DNA of 64,000 nt from Curtobacterium aurantiacum (GTDB lineage: Bacteria > Actinomycetota > Actinomycetes > Actinomycetales > Microbacteriaceae): positions 62,001 through 126,000 of the forward strand of contig NZ_JAHEWN010000008.1 of assembly GCF_018598555.1 (NCBI RefSeq), given 5' to 3'. Below the pieces are notes generated by a model, which worked only from the letters and a program-made list of their open reading frames with translations, did no database searches and was not told the origin of the DNA. Shown here in pieces: positions 1-7,920 of this stretch. The first letter of the stretch is position 1; every line of letters starts with the position of its first letter. The translations under genes were made by a program, and so were the position numbers.

Positions 1-2
1 CG

Positions 3-1733
3 CAGGTCGACGCGACGACGACCGCCGCCGCGAACGAACGGCAGCGGCAGGCCGACCTCGCCGCGTGGCAGGTCCGGCAGGACGAACGGGACCGGGCATC
101 CGCCGAGGACCCGATCAGCGTCCTCCGGCTGCCCGGCATGCAGAGCTTCGACCTCAAGCCGTCCGAGATCCCGATCGCTCCGCCGAGCATCTCCGCGTCG
201 TTCTCGGCGCGGACCCGGACGCGGACCGGCGGCGGGACGTCGGGCGGCACGAGCTCGGCCGATCCGGGGCACCTCCGGTCCTTCGCGAGCGGCTCGCGCG
301 CACTCGACCGAGCAGCGTCCACGAAACAGACCACGCTGCGGAACGCATGGACCGGCTTCACGGCGAGCTGCGGGTGGGCGAAGATCGACGGTTCGACGTT
401 CCTGCACGGATTCGAACGCCTGCTCGAGGAGAACGACGCGGACGCCGCCTGGGCCGACCGCATCGCCGACGCCTTCGAGCAGGCCGGAGGCCACGGGTCG
501 ATCTCGAACGCGACCCTCGACGTCTCCGCTGCCGCCGAGCTGCCGCCGGCGTTCCAGCAGATGCTGGACCCGGACCTCTCCGCGGCCGAGGTCGCGGCAC
601 TCTGGGCCGGACTCGGCTACTCGGCGGCGGACGCGAACGACCTCAGGGCGCTGCCGTTGCCGGTCCTGAGCGTCCTCGGCAACCTGGAGGGCGTGGACTA
701 CTGGGCGCGGGACACCGCCAACCGGGCCGTGCTCGATGCCCGCATCCGGGCAGCGGAGCAAGAGGTGGAAGACCTCCGGTCCACGGTCGCGTACGACAAC
801 GGGACGTCGTGGATGCTGGCGTCGGAGAACCTCGAGGCGCTGCGGGCGATCGACACCGCGAGCCAGTTCGAGCAGGGCAGCAAGGCCGGGGAACGGTTCA
901 TCGTCTCGTTGACGGACGACGTCCCGCCCCTGGCGGCGGTGTCGGTCGGCGACCTCGACACCGCAGACAACGTCACGTGGGCCGTGCCGGGGATGGGCTC
1001 CGACACGACCGGCATGGTCGGGTGGACCGACTCCGCCCAGCACCTCTACGACCAGCAGGCGGACACCGGGCCCGAAGACCGCGCCGTGATCTCGTGGATG
1101 GGCTACAAGACCCCGCCGCAGCCGGTCGTCTCCGGCAAGCTCGACTTCGGGGTCCTCGGCAGCGACTACGCCGAGACCGGCGGTGACCAGCTCGCCGCGT
1201 CCATCCGGGGGTTGGACGCGGTCCGCCAGGACGACGGGCCCACCACGAACGTCGTCGCTCACTCCTACGGCTCGACCACGTCGGCGTACGCCCTCACTCA
1301 GAGCGGTGTGCAGGTCGACTCGTTCACCACCATCGGGTCCGCCGGGCTCCCGAACTCCATCGAGGACGCCGACGACCTCAACGCCGACCACGTGTACGCC
1401 GGACAGGCGCGGGACGTCTGGGCGATCGACCCCGAGAAGGGCGACCAGTGGGCGTGGACCGGACGACTGAGCCCCGTGCACAGCCAGGACCCGACCGATC
1501 CGGACTTCGGGGCCACCGCCTTCGGCGCGGACGGCTCGGGCGCGCTCAACCCGGTCGAGGACCACGGCACGCACACGGAGGACGAACGGGGCTACCTCGA
1601 CCCCAACACCGAGTCCCTCACCAACATCGGTTTCGCCACGACCGGGCACCCCGAGCTCATGACGGAAGCCCAGCCGAAGGGGCCGACCCGGTTCCAGGAG
1701 TCGCTCCTGGAGAATCCGCAGTGGACACTGTGA
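3..1733 (+). CDS. DUF1023 alpha/beta-hydrolase family protein, 5' end outside the window
   Basis: The frame is open from the left edge, so the true start lies upstream and only the C-terminal part (about 576 codons) is seen. The last third has the DUF1023 alpha/beta-hydrolase pattern: a nucleophile elbow A-H-S-Y-G-S with the serine codon at 1263-1265, and a C-terminal D-H-G-T-H stretch followed by G-Y-L-D-P-N-T-E-S-L near the end, which probably supplies the charge-relay His. The N-terminal part is Ala/Asp/Arg-rich and probably helical. Substrate is unknown; family members are putative lipases/esterases, often secreted or surface-linked in actinobacteria. The stop codon overlaps the GTG start of the lipoprotein gene, so the two are probably co-transcribed. 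The family call is firm; the biochemical role is not. Confidence 0.85.
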   Translation, partial: QVDATTTAAANERQRQADLAAWQVRQDERDRASAEDPISVLRLPGMQSFDLKPSEIPIAPPSISASFSARTRTRTGGGTSGGTSSADPGHLRSFASGSRALDRAASTKQTTLRNAWTGFTASCGWAKIDGSTFLHGFERLLEENDADAAWADRIADAFEQAGGHGSISNATLDVSAAAELPPAFQQMLDPDLSAAEVAALWAGLGYSAADANDLRALPLPVLSVLGNLEGVDYWARDTANRAVLDARIRAAEQEVEDLRSTVAYDNGTSWMLASENLEALRAIDTASQFEQGSKAGERFIVSLTDDVPPLAAVSVGDLDTADNVTWAVPGMGSDTTGMVGWTDSAQHLYDQQADTGPEDRAVISWMGYKTPPQPVVSGKLDFGVLGSDYAETGGDQLAASIRGLDAVRQDDGPTTNVVAHSYGSTTSAYALTQSGVQVDSFTTIGSAGLPNSIEDADDLNADHVYAGQARDVWAIDPEKGDQWAWTGRLSPVHSQDPTDPDFGATAFGADGSGALNPVEDHGTHTEDERGYLDPNTESLTNIGFATTGHPELMTEAQPKGPTRFQESLLENPQWTL

Positions 1734-2245
1734 CCGTGAACGAACGATTCCGCGGCCTCGCCCGCACCAGCACCGGCGTCGCCCTCGTCCTGACAGCGGC
1801 GCTGACCATGACCGGCTGTAGCAACACCCCCGGAGGCAAGACCGTGGATCCGTCCGACGCCAAGAAGTCGATCGTCGATGTCGTCAAGGAGTCGACCGAC
1901 GCGGTCGGCGGCGACTGGACCGTCTACCGCGGCCCCGCTGCCGAGGTCTGCACGCGGTCGGGCGGCCAGGAAGGCGCCCGCTTCGTGTACATCCTGGAGC
2001 GGAGCGGCACGGACGGGGGCGGCGATCCGGCAGCCGACATCCGCACCGTCGAGGAACTCTGGAAGGCCAAGGGGATCACGACGGAACGGTTCGAGAGCGG
2101 CGGCGCGGACCCGCTCACCGGGATCCGCGGCGTCGACGGCCCCGTCACCTCGATCGGCTTCAACGCCTACCCGCAGCGCTACAGCATCACCGGCGTCTCG
2201 AAGTGCTCCGACGGTGACGTGCAGGAGCTGCGCTCCGCGGAGTGA
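1730..2245 (+). CDS. small secreted lipoprotein, unknown function
   Basis: A 171-residue product. The GTG at 1730 overlaps the TGA of the upstream hydrolase gene (GTGA), which argues for translational coupling; a second GTG two codons later is an alternative. The N-terminus has a basic segment, a hydrophobic run and a lipobox ending M-T-G-C with Cys30 as the likely lipidated residue, so the mature protein should sit on the outer face of the membrane. The remaining part has two further Cys residues and no domain I recognise. Its pairing with a DUF1023 hydrolase suggests a partner or inhibitor at the cell surface, but that is inference. Confidence 0.8.
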   Translation: MTVNERFRGLARTSTGVALVLTAALTMTGCSNTPGGKTVDPSDAKKSIVDVVKESTDAVGGDWTVYRGPAAEVCTRSGGQEGARFVYILERSGTDGGGDPAADIRTVEELWKAKGITTERFESGGADPLTGIRGVDGPVTSIGFNAYPQRYSITGVSKCSDGDVQELRSAE

Positions 2246-2282
2246 GCGCGCCCGTGCGCGGGTCGACGCGCCCGGTCCAGGA

Positions 2283-2340
2283 CCACTGACGGACTGGAGG
2301 CACGGTGCCAGCTGGCACCGTGCCTCCAGTCCGCCAGTGG
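2283..2340. repeat. 58-bp near-perfect palindrome (REP-like), full copy
   Basis: Two 29-base arms pair with a single mismatch (2289 against 2334) and no loop; the centre is CAG|CTG at 2311/2312. It lies 37 bases after the lipoprotein stop. There is no T-tract, so it is not a classical terminator, though it could block transcription. A damaged second copy lies at 7954-8000, and short pieces of the arm (GGGCCTCCAG followed by a C-rich tail) recur at 38775, 48711 and 52589. Confidence 0.85.
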
Positions 2341-2462
2341 CGCGCGTCCAGTGCCGCGCACGCCGCGACCGCGTGCGCCGACGAACGCGAGCCCCGCGAA
2401 CACCCGTCACACGAGACGGCGTGGATCGGACGGAAGGTCGACGCGCGAGGGAAGATGACGAG

Positions 2463-3158
2463 GTGAACCGCACCGACCGGCTCTACGGCCTCGTGGAAGA
2501 GTTGCGCGCCGTCTCCCCGCACCCGCGGAGCGCGCGTCGTCTCGCGGAACGGTTCGAGGTGTCGGTGCGGACCATCGAACGGGACATCTCCGCGTTGCAG
2601 CAGTCGGGTGTGCCCATCTGGGCGGAGCCCGGCCGGGCGGGTGGGTACGTCATCGACGCGTCCGCGACGCTCGGCCCGGCGGGCTTCACGCCGGATGAGG
2701 CCCTCGCGGTGCTGATCGGGCTCGGCTCGCTGGGGCGCAGCCCGTTCCGGCACGCCGCGCACACCGCGGCCAGGAAGACGCTCGCGGTCATGCCCGCCGG
2801 GGACGCCGCACGAGCCAGCGCGCTGGCGTCCCGGGTGCACTTCCTGGAGGGCGAGGAGGACACGGTCGTCCCGGCCGAGTTCGCGGCGGCGCTGCGTGCG
2901 GATCGAGTCGTGCGGCTCCGGTACCAGGACGCCTGCGGAGCCGAGTCCGTCCGCGACGTCGAACCGCTGGGGTCGATCGGGAAGGACGGCCAGTGGTACC
3001 TGATCGCCTGGTGCCGGATGCGCGACGGGGTGCGGGCGTTCCGGGGCGACCGGATGCTGTCGGTCGAGGTCACCGACGAGCGGCCCGCGCAGCGTGTCCT
3101 GCGCTCCGAGGACCTGGCGATCCAGTACGGACGACTCCGGCCGGTCCTCGACGACTAG
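2463..3158 (+). CDS. WYL-domain transcriptional regulator (YafY-like)
   Basis: A 231-residue protein. The N-terminal ~60 residues form a winged HTH_11-type DNA-binding domain (pattern R-L-A-E-R-F-E-V-S-V-R-T-I-E-R-D-I). The C-terminal half is a WYL domain, with the signature Q-W-Y-L-I-A-W-C followed by R-A-F-R-G-D-R. GTG at 2463 is chosen because it places the HTH at the usual distance from the N-terminus and follows a purine-rich GACGAG. The longer reading frame upstream is simply open. The VOC gene follows 97 bases later in the same direction, a frequent arrangement in actinobacteria in which the WYL regulator controls a glyoxalase/bleomycin-resistance-like gene. The effector is unknown. 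Confidence 0.9.
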   Translation: MNRTDRLYGLVEELRAVSPHPRSARRLAERFEVSVRTIERDISALQQSGVPIWAEPGRAGGYVIDASATLGPAGFTPDEALAVLIGLGSLGRSPFRHAAHTAARKTLAVMPAGDAARASALASRVHFLEGEEDTVVPAEFAAALRADRVVRLRYQDACGAESVRDVEPLGSIGKDGQWYLIAWCRMRDGVRAFRGDRMLSVEVTDERPAQRVLRSEDLAIQYGRLRPVLDD

Positions 3159-3255
3159 CCGGCGCGGTCGGTTTCCGGAAACACCGACAGGACGGTGTCG
3201 CGACCGCCGGAGAAGCTGGTCACTCCGAGTCAGCAGCACCACCGTGAGGAACCCC

Positions 3256-3633
3256 ATGACGTTCACATCCGTCCGCATCATCACCGACGACCTCGAGGGC
3301 ATGGTCGCCTTCTACGAACGGGTCACCGGCCAGCAGGCCGAGCGCCCCGCACCGGTCTTCGCGCAGTTCAGCGGCCCGGGTGGGACCCTCGCGATCGCCA
3401 GCACCGCCACGGTCGCCATGCTCGGCGGCGCGCTGACGCCGGCGACGAACCGTTCCGTGCTCATCGAGTTCGAGGTCGCCGACGTCGACGGCGACTTCGC
3501 CGAACTGCAGCTCAGCAGCGACGACGTCGTCCTGGAGCCGACCACGATGCCGTGGGGCAACCGCTCCGCACTGGTCCGCGACCCGGACGGCAACGTCGTC
3601 AACCTGTTCAGCAGGCCCGCTGCCGCCAGCTAG
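3256..3633 (+). CDS. VOC (glyoxalase/bleomycin-resistance fold) protein
   Basis: A 125-residue protein with the VOC layout: an initial S-V-R-I-I-T-D-D-L strand, then M-V-A-F-Y-E-R-V-T-G, and near the end the typical W-G-N-R-S-A-L-V-R-D-P-D-G-N-V-V-N-L-F. The ATG at 3256 follows GTGAGGA at a good distance. Members include dioxygenases, lyases and drug-binding proteins; the substrate cannot be read from sequence. Placement directly after a WYL regulator suggests inducible expression. Confidence 0.88.
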   Translation: MTFTSVRIITDDLEGMVAFYERVTGQQAERPAPVFAQFSGPGGTLAIASTATVAMLGGALTPATNRSVLIEFEVADVDGDFAELQLSSDDVVLEPTTMPWGNRSALVRDPDGNVVNLFSRPAAAS

Positions 3634-3643
3634 GCGGGGTTGC

Positions 3644-4039
3644 TCAGGCGGCGGCGGCATTCGCCGACGAGCGGCACTCCTCCGGCGGCCGCCCCGCGAC
3701 GGACTCCGCCGCGATGTCGCGGAGTCGTGCGAGGCGATCGTGGGTAGCGGTGAGGGCCTCGATCTGGCGTCGGATGCGATCGCCCTCTTCGTCGAAGTGG
3801 TCGAGCATCGTCCGCGTGGCGACCCCGGTGTCGAGGAAGGGCAGGAGTTCGATGATCCGGCGGCTCGGCATGCCCGCCGCGTAGAGCATCTGCATGAAGC
3901 GCACCCGCGCGACATCGGGCTCGCGGTACTCCCGGTGTCCGCCGCTGGTCCGCTCCGACTCCAGGAGCCCCTGTTCCTCGTAGTACCGCAGCGACCGGAC
4001 GCTGACGCCGGCCCGTTCTGCGAGTTCGCCGATCCGCAT
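3644..4039 (-). CDS. MerR-family transcriptional regulator
   Basis: A 131-residue protein starting M-R-I-G-E-L-A-E-R-A-G-V-S-V-R-S-L-R-Y-Y-E-E-Q-G-L-L, the standard MerR winged-helix N-terminus, followed by the dimerisation coiled coil (about residues 75-115). No cysteine cluster typical of metal-sensing MerR proteins is present, so an organic or redox signal is likelier. It is divergent from the SDR gene; the shared 56-bp gap holds a stretched-spacer promoter and dyad typical of MerR control. Confidence 0.93.
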   Translation of the reverse strand: MRIGELAERAGVSVRSLRYYEEQGLLESERTSGGHREYREPDVARVRFMQMLYAAGMPSRRIIELLPFLDTGVATRTMLDHFDEEGDRIRRQIEALTATHDRLARLRDIAAESVAGRPPEECRSSANAAAA

Positions 4040-4056
4040 CGTTCTGTCCCTCGGGC

Positions 4057-4089
4057 TTGATCCTCACGTTGACGTCAGGTTCTACCGTA
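4057..4089 (+). promoter_or_regulatory. MerR-type promoter/operator for the SDR gene
   Basis: TTGATC (4057-4062) and TACCGT (4083-4088) are separated by 20 bp, the over-long spacing that MerR proteins correct by DNA distortion. A dyad lies between them: CCTCACG (4062-4068) against CGTCAGG (4073-4079), one mismatch. The predicted transcription start falls at about the SDR ATG (4096), so the SDR mRNA may be leaderless; no Shine-Dalgarno motif is visible. Confidence 0.65.
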
Positions 4090-4095
4090 GCGGGC

Positions 4096-4806
4096 ATGAA
4101 CCTCTCTGGAGCCACTGCCCTCGTCACCGGCACGAACCGCGGTATCGGACGCCACCTCGCCGCACAGCTGATCGCACGCGGGGCGAAGGTGTACGCGACC
4201 GCCCGACGCCCCGAACTGATCGACCTCGAGGGCGTCGAGCATCTCGCCCTCGACATCACCTCCCCCGCGTCCGTCGCAGCGGCCGCCGCGGTCGCGACCG
4301 ACGTGGATCTCCTGATCAACAACGCCGGGATCGCGACCACGGCGACCCTGCTGGGCGACCTGGACGCAGCGCACGCCGACATGGACACGAACGTCTGGGG
4401 CACCCTGTCCGTGATCCGCGCGTTCGCGCCGGTCCTGGCGGCGAACGGCGGTGGGAGCATCGTGAACATCGCCTCAGGCGCCTCCTGGCTCGCCATGCCC
4501 GGAGCCTCCGCCTACGCCGTGTCGAAGGCCGCCCTGTGGAACATGGGCAACGCCTTGCGGCACGAGCTGGCCGGCCAAGGGACCACGGTGATGTCCGTGC
4601 ACCTCGGAGTGGCCGACACCGACATGACCGCGGGGATCTCGATGGCCAAGACCGACCCGGCGGACGTGGCGCGCGCGACCCTGGACGGGGTCGAGCGCGA
4701 CGACTACGAGGTGGTCGTCGACGAGCAGGCCGCGTTGATCAAGCAGATGCTCGCCGGCGACCCCAGGGAGCTGTACGCGGTGGTGGCGCAGATGCTCGCG
4801 TCGTAG
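4096..4806 (+). CDS. short-chain dehydrogenase/reductase (SDR)
   Basis: A 236-residue classical SDR. It has the N-terminal Rossmann motif T-G-T-N-R-G-I-G, an N-N-A-G motif after strand 4, and the catalytic S-A-Y-A-V-S-K stretch with an upstream Ser in I-A-S-G. The Arg-rich A-R-R after strand 2 suggests NADP(H) preference. Length is normal for the family. The ATG at 4096 matches the MerR-type promoter, which would initiate almost at this codon. The substrate is unknown; regulation by the divergent MerR protein is strongly suggested by the operator layout. Confidence 0.92.
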   Translation: MNLSGATALVTGTNRGIGRHLAAQLIARGAKVYATARRPELIDLEGVEHLALDITSPASVAAAAAVATDVDLLINNAGIATTATLLGDLDAAHADMDTNVWGTLSVIRAFAPVLAANGGGSIVNIASGASWLAMPGASAYAVSKAALWNMGNALRHELAGQGTTVMSVHLGVADTDMTAGISMAKTDPADVARATLDGVERDDYEVVVDEQAALIKQMLAGDPRELYAVVAQMLAS

Positions 4807-4815
4807 GAGCCGGCT

Positions 4816-5469
4816 TCACGCAGCCTTCGGCATGGCCGCCAACGTGCGGCCGTGCTGGGCCGCCTGCTCTTCGGCGCGGACCCGCAACTCGTCGGCCAGC
4901 TCGGTGAACTGGTCGAGGGCGGGGTTCACCCCGACGAGCGTGAACTCGCGCGTCACCACCTCGAGGTCGAGCTGCCAGATGTCCTCCAGGATGCGGCGCA
5001 TCCAGGCTGTGGCGTGGTCCCAGCCCTCCCGGGGTGTGCCAGCGGAGTAGTTGCCACCCTGCACCGTGACCAGGACGGCCGGCTTGCCCGCGGTCGCGGG
5101 CACGGCGCCGGGTGCCATCCGCGGGTCGGTCAGCACGAGGTCGACGTAGGACTTGAAGTGCTGCGAGACGCCGAAGTTGTAGAGCGGCACGGCGAACAGC
5201 AGCGCGTCAGCACCGGCGAGCTCGTCGGTCAGCTCGGCGGCCAGGGCGACCGCGGCGACCTGGGCCGCCGTGCGCTCGGACTCAGGCGTCGCGGATGCGG
5301 CGACGGCGTCGGCCCAGCTGTCGGCGGGCACGGGGTCGGTGCCGACGTGACGGCGGGTCACCTCGGCGCCCGCGTGCACGGCACTCCACTCGGTTTCCAC
5401 GATGTCACCGAGCGCTCGGCTGGTGGAGCCCTCGGTGCGGATGCTGGCGTCCAGGCGGAACAGGGTCAT
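4816..5469 (-). CDS. FMN-dependent NADH-azoreductase/quinone reductase-like flavoprotein
   Basis: A 217-residue flavodoxin_2-fold protein. The N-terminus M-T-L-F-R-L-D-A-S-I-R-T-E-G-S contains the FMN phosphate-binding loop, and V-P-L-Y-N-F-G-V is the conserved AzoR flavin/substrate motif. It would catalyse two-electron NAD(P)H reduction of quinones or azo compounds in the cytoplasm. A GAAGGAG ribosome site precedes the ATG at 5469. It is divergent from an HxlR-family regulator, and the intergenic region holds repeated GTTAC/GTAAC half-sites, the usual quinone/azo-responsive pairing (as in Bacillus YodB/AzoR). Confidence 0.9.
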   Translation of the reverse strand: MTLFRLDASIRTEGSTSRALGDIVETEWSAVHAGAEVTRRHVGTDPVPADSWADAVAASATPESERTAAQVAAVALAAELTDELAGADALLFAVPLYNFGVSQHFKSYVDLVLTDPRMAPGAVPATAGKPAVLVTVQGGNYSAGTPREGWDHATAWMRRILEDIWQLDLEVVTREFTLVGVNPALDQFTELADELRVRAEEQAAQHGRTLAAMPKAA

Positions 5470-5510
5470 GACACTCCTTCGATCGTTCCCGGGTCGGCGA
5501 CCCGGGCTTC

Positions 5511-5581
5511 GGTTACGATGGGTAACCCTGCCCGCCGGGTTCCCGTTACCGCAAACGATCCCCTGTTACCCGGCAGTAACC
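5511..5581. promoter_or_regulatory. HxlR operator cluster (GTTAC/GTAAC inverted repeats)
   Basis: Two inverted repeats are visible: GGTTAC-N5-GTAACC at 5511-5527, and GTTAC at 5565-5569 against GTAAC at 5576-5580. A further lone GTTACC sits at 5545-5550. They fill the gap between the divergent flavoprotein and HxlR genes and are the likely binding sites for the regulator, controlling both promoters. Confidence 0.65.
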
Positions 5582-5593
5582 ACGGGAGACCCC

Positions 5594-6028
5594 ATGACGG
5601 ACCAGACCGCGCTGGAGACGTTGCAGGCCCGGCTCCACCAGTCGATGCCCACGATGGCCGAGCTGTGCACGAGCGAGGACCCGGAACTCTTCCGGTCGCT
5701 GCTGTCCCGGATGGGCGACAAGTGGACGCTGTTGGTGATCGGGGTGCTCGGTGACGAGCGGCGGCGGTTCACCGAGCTCTCCGAGGTCATCCCCGGCATC
5801 TCACGCCGGATGCTGACCGTGACGCTGCGCGCACTCGAGCGCGACGGGCTCGTCTCGCGGACGGTCCACGCCGAGGTGCCGCCCCGCGTCGAGTACGAGC
5901 TCACCGACCTCGGACGGTCGCTGCAGTACGTGGCCCTCGCCCTCGCCGACTGGGTGCGGGAACACCAGCAGGTGATCGCCGGCAACCGGCAGGACTTCGA
6001 CGGCGACGGTGACACCCGAGATCGATGA
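5594..6028 (+). CDS. HxlR-family winged-helix regulator
   Basis: A 144-residue protein with the HxlR signature M-G-D-K-W-T-L-L-V-I, then R-F-T-E-L-S, I-S-R-R-M-L-T-V-T-L-R-A-L-E-R-D-G-L-V, and the wing P-P-R-V-E-Y-E-L-T-D-L-G. A conserved-position Cys (in E-L-C-T-S) lies before the core and could be a redox or quinone-adduct sensor, as in YodB/QorR. The ATG at 5594 follows CGGGAGAC. It probably represses the divergent azoreductase-like gene and itself through the GTTAC sites. Confidence 0.92.
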   Translation: MTDQTALETLQARLHQSMPTMAELCTSEDPELFRSLLSRMGDKWTLLVIGVLGDERRRFTELSEVIPGISRRMLTVTLRALERDGLVSRTVHAEVPPRVEYELTDLGRSLQYVALALADWVREHQQVIAGNRQDFDGDGDTRDR

Positions 6029-6149
6029 CGACGGTGAGGCTCGCGTGCGACGGCCGATGGGCTACCGGACGCGTCTGGCGGAGTGTGCACCGACCTGCCA
6101 TGGGCTGGAAATGGCAGCAGCCTGCCGTTTCGACGGTGTCTGCACAGAG

Positions 6150-6187
6150 CACTGGCGGGAACCCGGTTCCCCGGATTCCCGCCAGTG
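6150..6187. terminator. 12-bp stem hairpin between convergent genes
   Basis: Perfect inverted repeat: CACTGGCGGGAA (6150-6161) and its complement (6176-6187), with a 14-base loop. No T-tract follows. It lies between the convergent HxlR gene and the small basic protein gene and probably terminates one or both. Confidence 0.5.
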
Positions 6188-6209
6188 AGTCACCGCTTCG
6201 CGGCGCTTG

Positions 6210-6335
6210 TTACTTGCCCTTCTTGTGCGAGGTCTGCGTGGTGCTGGGGTGCGACTTCGCGTACTTCGACGTCACGTACTTGCCAGTGATCGAGCTTCGC
6301 GACGAACCGCCGCTGCTCTTGCCGGACTTGGCCAT
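6210..6335 (-). CDS. small basic Ser/Lys-rich protein, unknown function
   Basis: A 41-residue product beginning M-A-K-S-G-K-S-S-G-G-S-S-R-S-S and ending H-K-K-G-K. A strong AAGGAG site lies upstream of the ATG at 6335, which favours this short form over an upstream in-frame start. The central S-S-R-S-S-I-T-G-K-Y-V-T motif resembles a family of tiny conserved hypothetical proteins found in many bacteria. It has no cysteine or membrane segment, is strongly basic, and may bind nucleic acid. Function unknown. Confidence 0.75.
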   Translation of the reverse strand: MAKSGKSSGGSSRSSITGKYVTSKYAKSHPSTTQTSHKKGK

Positions 6336-6454
6336 GACTCCGCGCTCCTTCCTGCCGCGAACGAGTGGGCGATCCACCCTCTTCGACATCACCATGGTCC
6401 TTCAGAAAGGCTCATGTGGTTGCTTGACGCGCCGATGACCACTACATGTAGTAG

Positions 6455-7498
6455 TCAGTGGGTGTGGCGGTGGTGACTGTCGGGGTAGTGCTCGTGGGTG
6501 TGGGTGATCGGCTCGTGCGTGTGGACGTGCCGGTGCCAGGTGCCGGCGGCGACGGGTTCCGGGTGTTCGTGCTGGTGGTGCTCGTCGTGGTGGTGCCAGT
6601 GGTCGTGGGTCACGGCCTGGTGGGTGTGCTCGTGTTCGTGTCGCTCGGTCAGGTGGAGCCAGATCCCGACGGCCATCAGGATCCCGGCGACGACGAGGGG
6701 CACGGTCACGGGTTCGCCGAGCACGATCGCGAGGACAGCGCCGAAGAAGGGGGCCACCGAGTAGTAGGCGCCCGCCCGGGCGGTACCGACGTGGCGGAGC
6801 GCGACGATGAAGAGCACCAGGCTCACGCCGTAGGCGAAGAAGCCGACCACCATCGCTGCGGCGACGTTGCCGATGGCGGGCAGCTGTGCGCCGAGGAGGA
6901 ACGCGAGGACCAGGTTCACGGGACCGGCGACGCCGCCCTTGATGCCGGCGAGCCAGGACGCGTCGTGGATGGCGACCTTCCGGGTGAGGTTGTTGTCGAT
7001 GCCCCACGACAGGCATGCTCCGAGGATCGCGAGCGACGGCCAGGCGCTGCCGAACTCGATCCCGGCGGGGACGGTCAGCACGACGGCGCCGGCGACGATC
7101 GCGAGCATGCCGAGCGCGATGCGGCGGTCGAAGTTCTCCCGGAACACGAACCAGGCCAGCAGCGCTGTCGCGACACCCTCAGCGTTCAGCAGCAGTGATG
7201 CCCCCGACGCCGGCATGTTCACCAGGCCGACCAGCAGGAGGACCGGGCCGAGGATCCCGCCGAACAGGATCGCCCCGGCGAGGGGCAGCTGCTCGCCCCT
7301 CGCGAGGTGCACCCGTGGTGAACGGCGGATGAGTCGGATGAGTCCGAGCCCGAGCCCTGACCCGGTGTAGAGCAGCCCGGCGAGCATGAACGGGCTGACC
7401 GCGTCGAGGAGCAGCTTCGCAGCAGGTGTCCCCGCGCCGAAGAGCACCGCCGAGAGCAGTGCTGCCTGGACGCCGCGACTACGCAGAGCGGTCAGCAC
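6455..7498 (-). CDS. EamA/DMT-family transporter with His-rich cytoplasmic tail (putative metal exporter)
   Basis: About 347 residues with ten predicted membrane helices in two EamA repeats, then a C-terminal tail of 61 residues containing 24 His, many as H-x-H. GTG at 7498 is preferred: it overlaps the end of the ArsR gene by 20 bp and begins just before helix 1. A longer open frame reaches 7564 but would be Pro/Thr-rich with no family counterpart. The pairing with an ArsR metal-sensor and the His tail suggest export of a divalent cation such as Zn, Co or Ni. Most DMT proteins move metabolites, so the substrate remains an inference. Confidence 0.85.
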   Translation of the reverse strand: MLTALRSRGVQAALLSAVLFGAGTPAAKLLLDAVSPFMLAGLLYTGSGLGLGLIRLIRRSPRVHLARGEQLPLAGAILFGGILGPVLLLVGLVNMPASGASLLLNAEGVATALLAWFVFRENFDRRIALGMLAIVAGAVVLTVPAGIEFGSAWPSLAILGACLSWGIDNNLTRKVAIHDASWLAGIKGGVAGPVNLVLAFLLGAQLPAIGNVAAAMVVGFFAYGVSLVLFIVALRHVGTARAGAYYSVAPFFGAVLAIVLGEPVTVPLVVAGILMAVGIWLHLTERHEHEHTHQAVTHDHWHHHDEHHQHEHPEPVAAGTWHRHVHTHEPITHTHEHYPDSHHRHTH

Positions 7499-7850
7499 GC
7501 GCGGCTCCCTCGTGGTGGTGGGCGGGGGTGCCGTCGAGCTGGTGCTCGGCCTGGAAGATCGCATCGGACACGAGCTGTCGGGCGTGCTCGTTCGTGAGCC
7601 GGTAGAAGACGCGTGTGCCTTCCTGTCGGGTGGCGACCACGCGGGCCAGACGCAGCTTGGCGAGGTGTTGCGAGACCGCGGCTGGCGACCTACCGACCTG
7701 CTCAGCGAGGTCGTTCACGGGCAGCTCGACGTCGGAGAGCGCCAGCACGATCCGCACCCGGGTGGCATCGGCGAGCATGCTGAACACCTCGACCGCCAGC
7801 TCGACGTAGTCACTGTCGACGTGGCGACCACACCTGCTATCTGCATCCAT
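7479..7850 (-). CDS. ArsR/SmtB-family metal-sensing repressor
   Basis: A 123-residue winged-helix protein. The core reads L-A-D-A-T-R-V-R-I-V-L-A-L, then the recognition helix region S-P-A-A-V-S-Q-H-L-A-K-L and a wing G-T-R-V-F-Y-R-L. N-terminal C-G-R-H-V-D plus a C-terminal E-H-Q-L-D-G-T-P-A-H-H-H-E segment could give alpha-5-type metal sites as in CzrA/NmtR. ATG 7850 is chosen over an upstream open extension that runs into the CCGGG repeat. It is first in a two-gene unit with the exporter and sits on its own operator. Confidence 0.92.
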   Translation of the reverse strand: MDADSRCGRHVDSDYVELAVEVFSMLADATRVRIVLALSDVELPVNDLAEQVGRSPAAVSQHLAKLRLARVVATRQEGTRVFYRLTNEHARQLVSDAIFQAEHQLDGTPAHHHEGAARADRSA

Positions 7851-7858
7851 GCGCAGAT
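7839..7858. promoter_or_regulatory. probable ArsR operator at its own start codon
   Basis: Inverted repeat ATCTGC-N8-GCAGAT spans the ATG of the arsR-like gene, with a nested imperfect TGCAT-CC-ATGCGCA dyad. This resembles the A/T-flanked dyads bound by ArsR/SmtB repressors and would give autorepression. Confidence 0.5.
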
Positions 7859-7920
7859 TCTTGCATACCCGTTCGGGCTCCGCGGCGAGAAGCCGTCGCG
7901 CCAGCGGGCCGACGGCCAGG

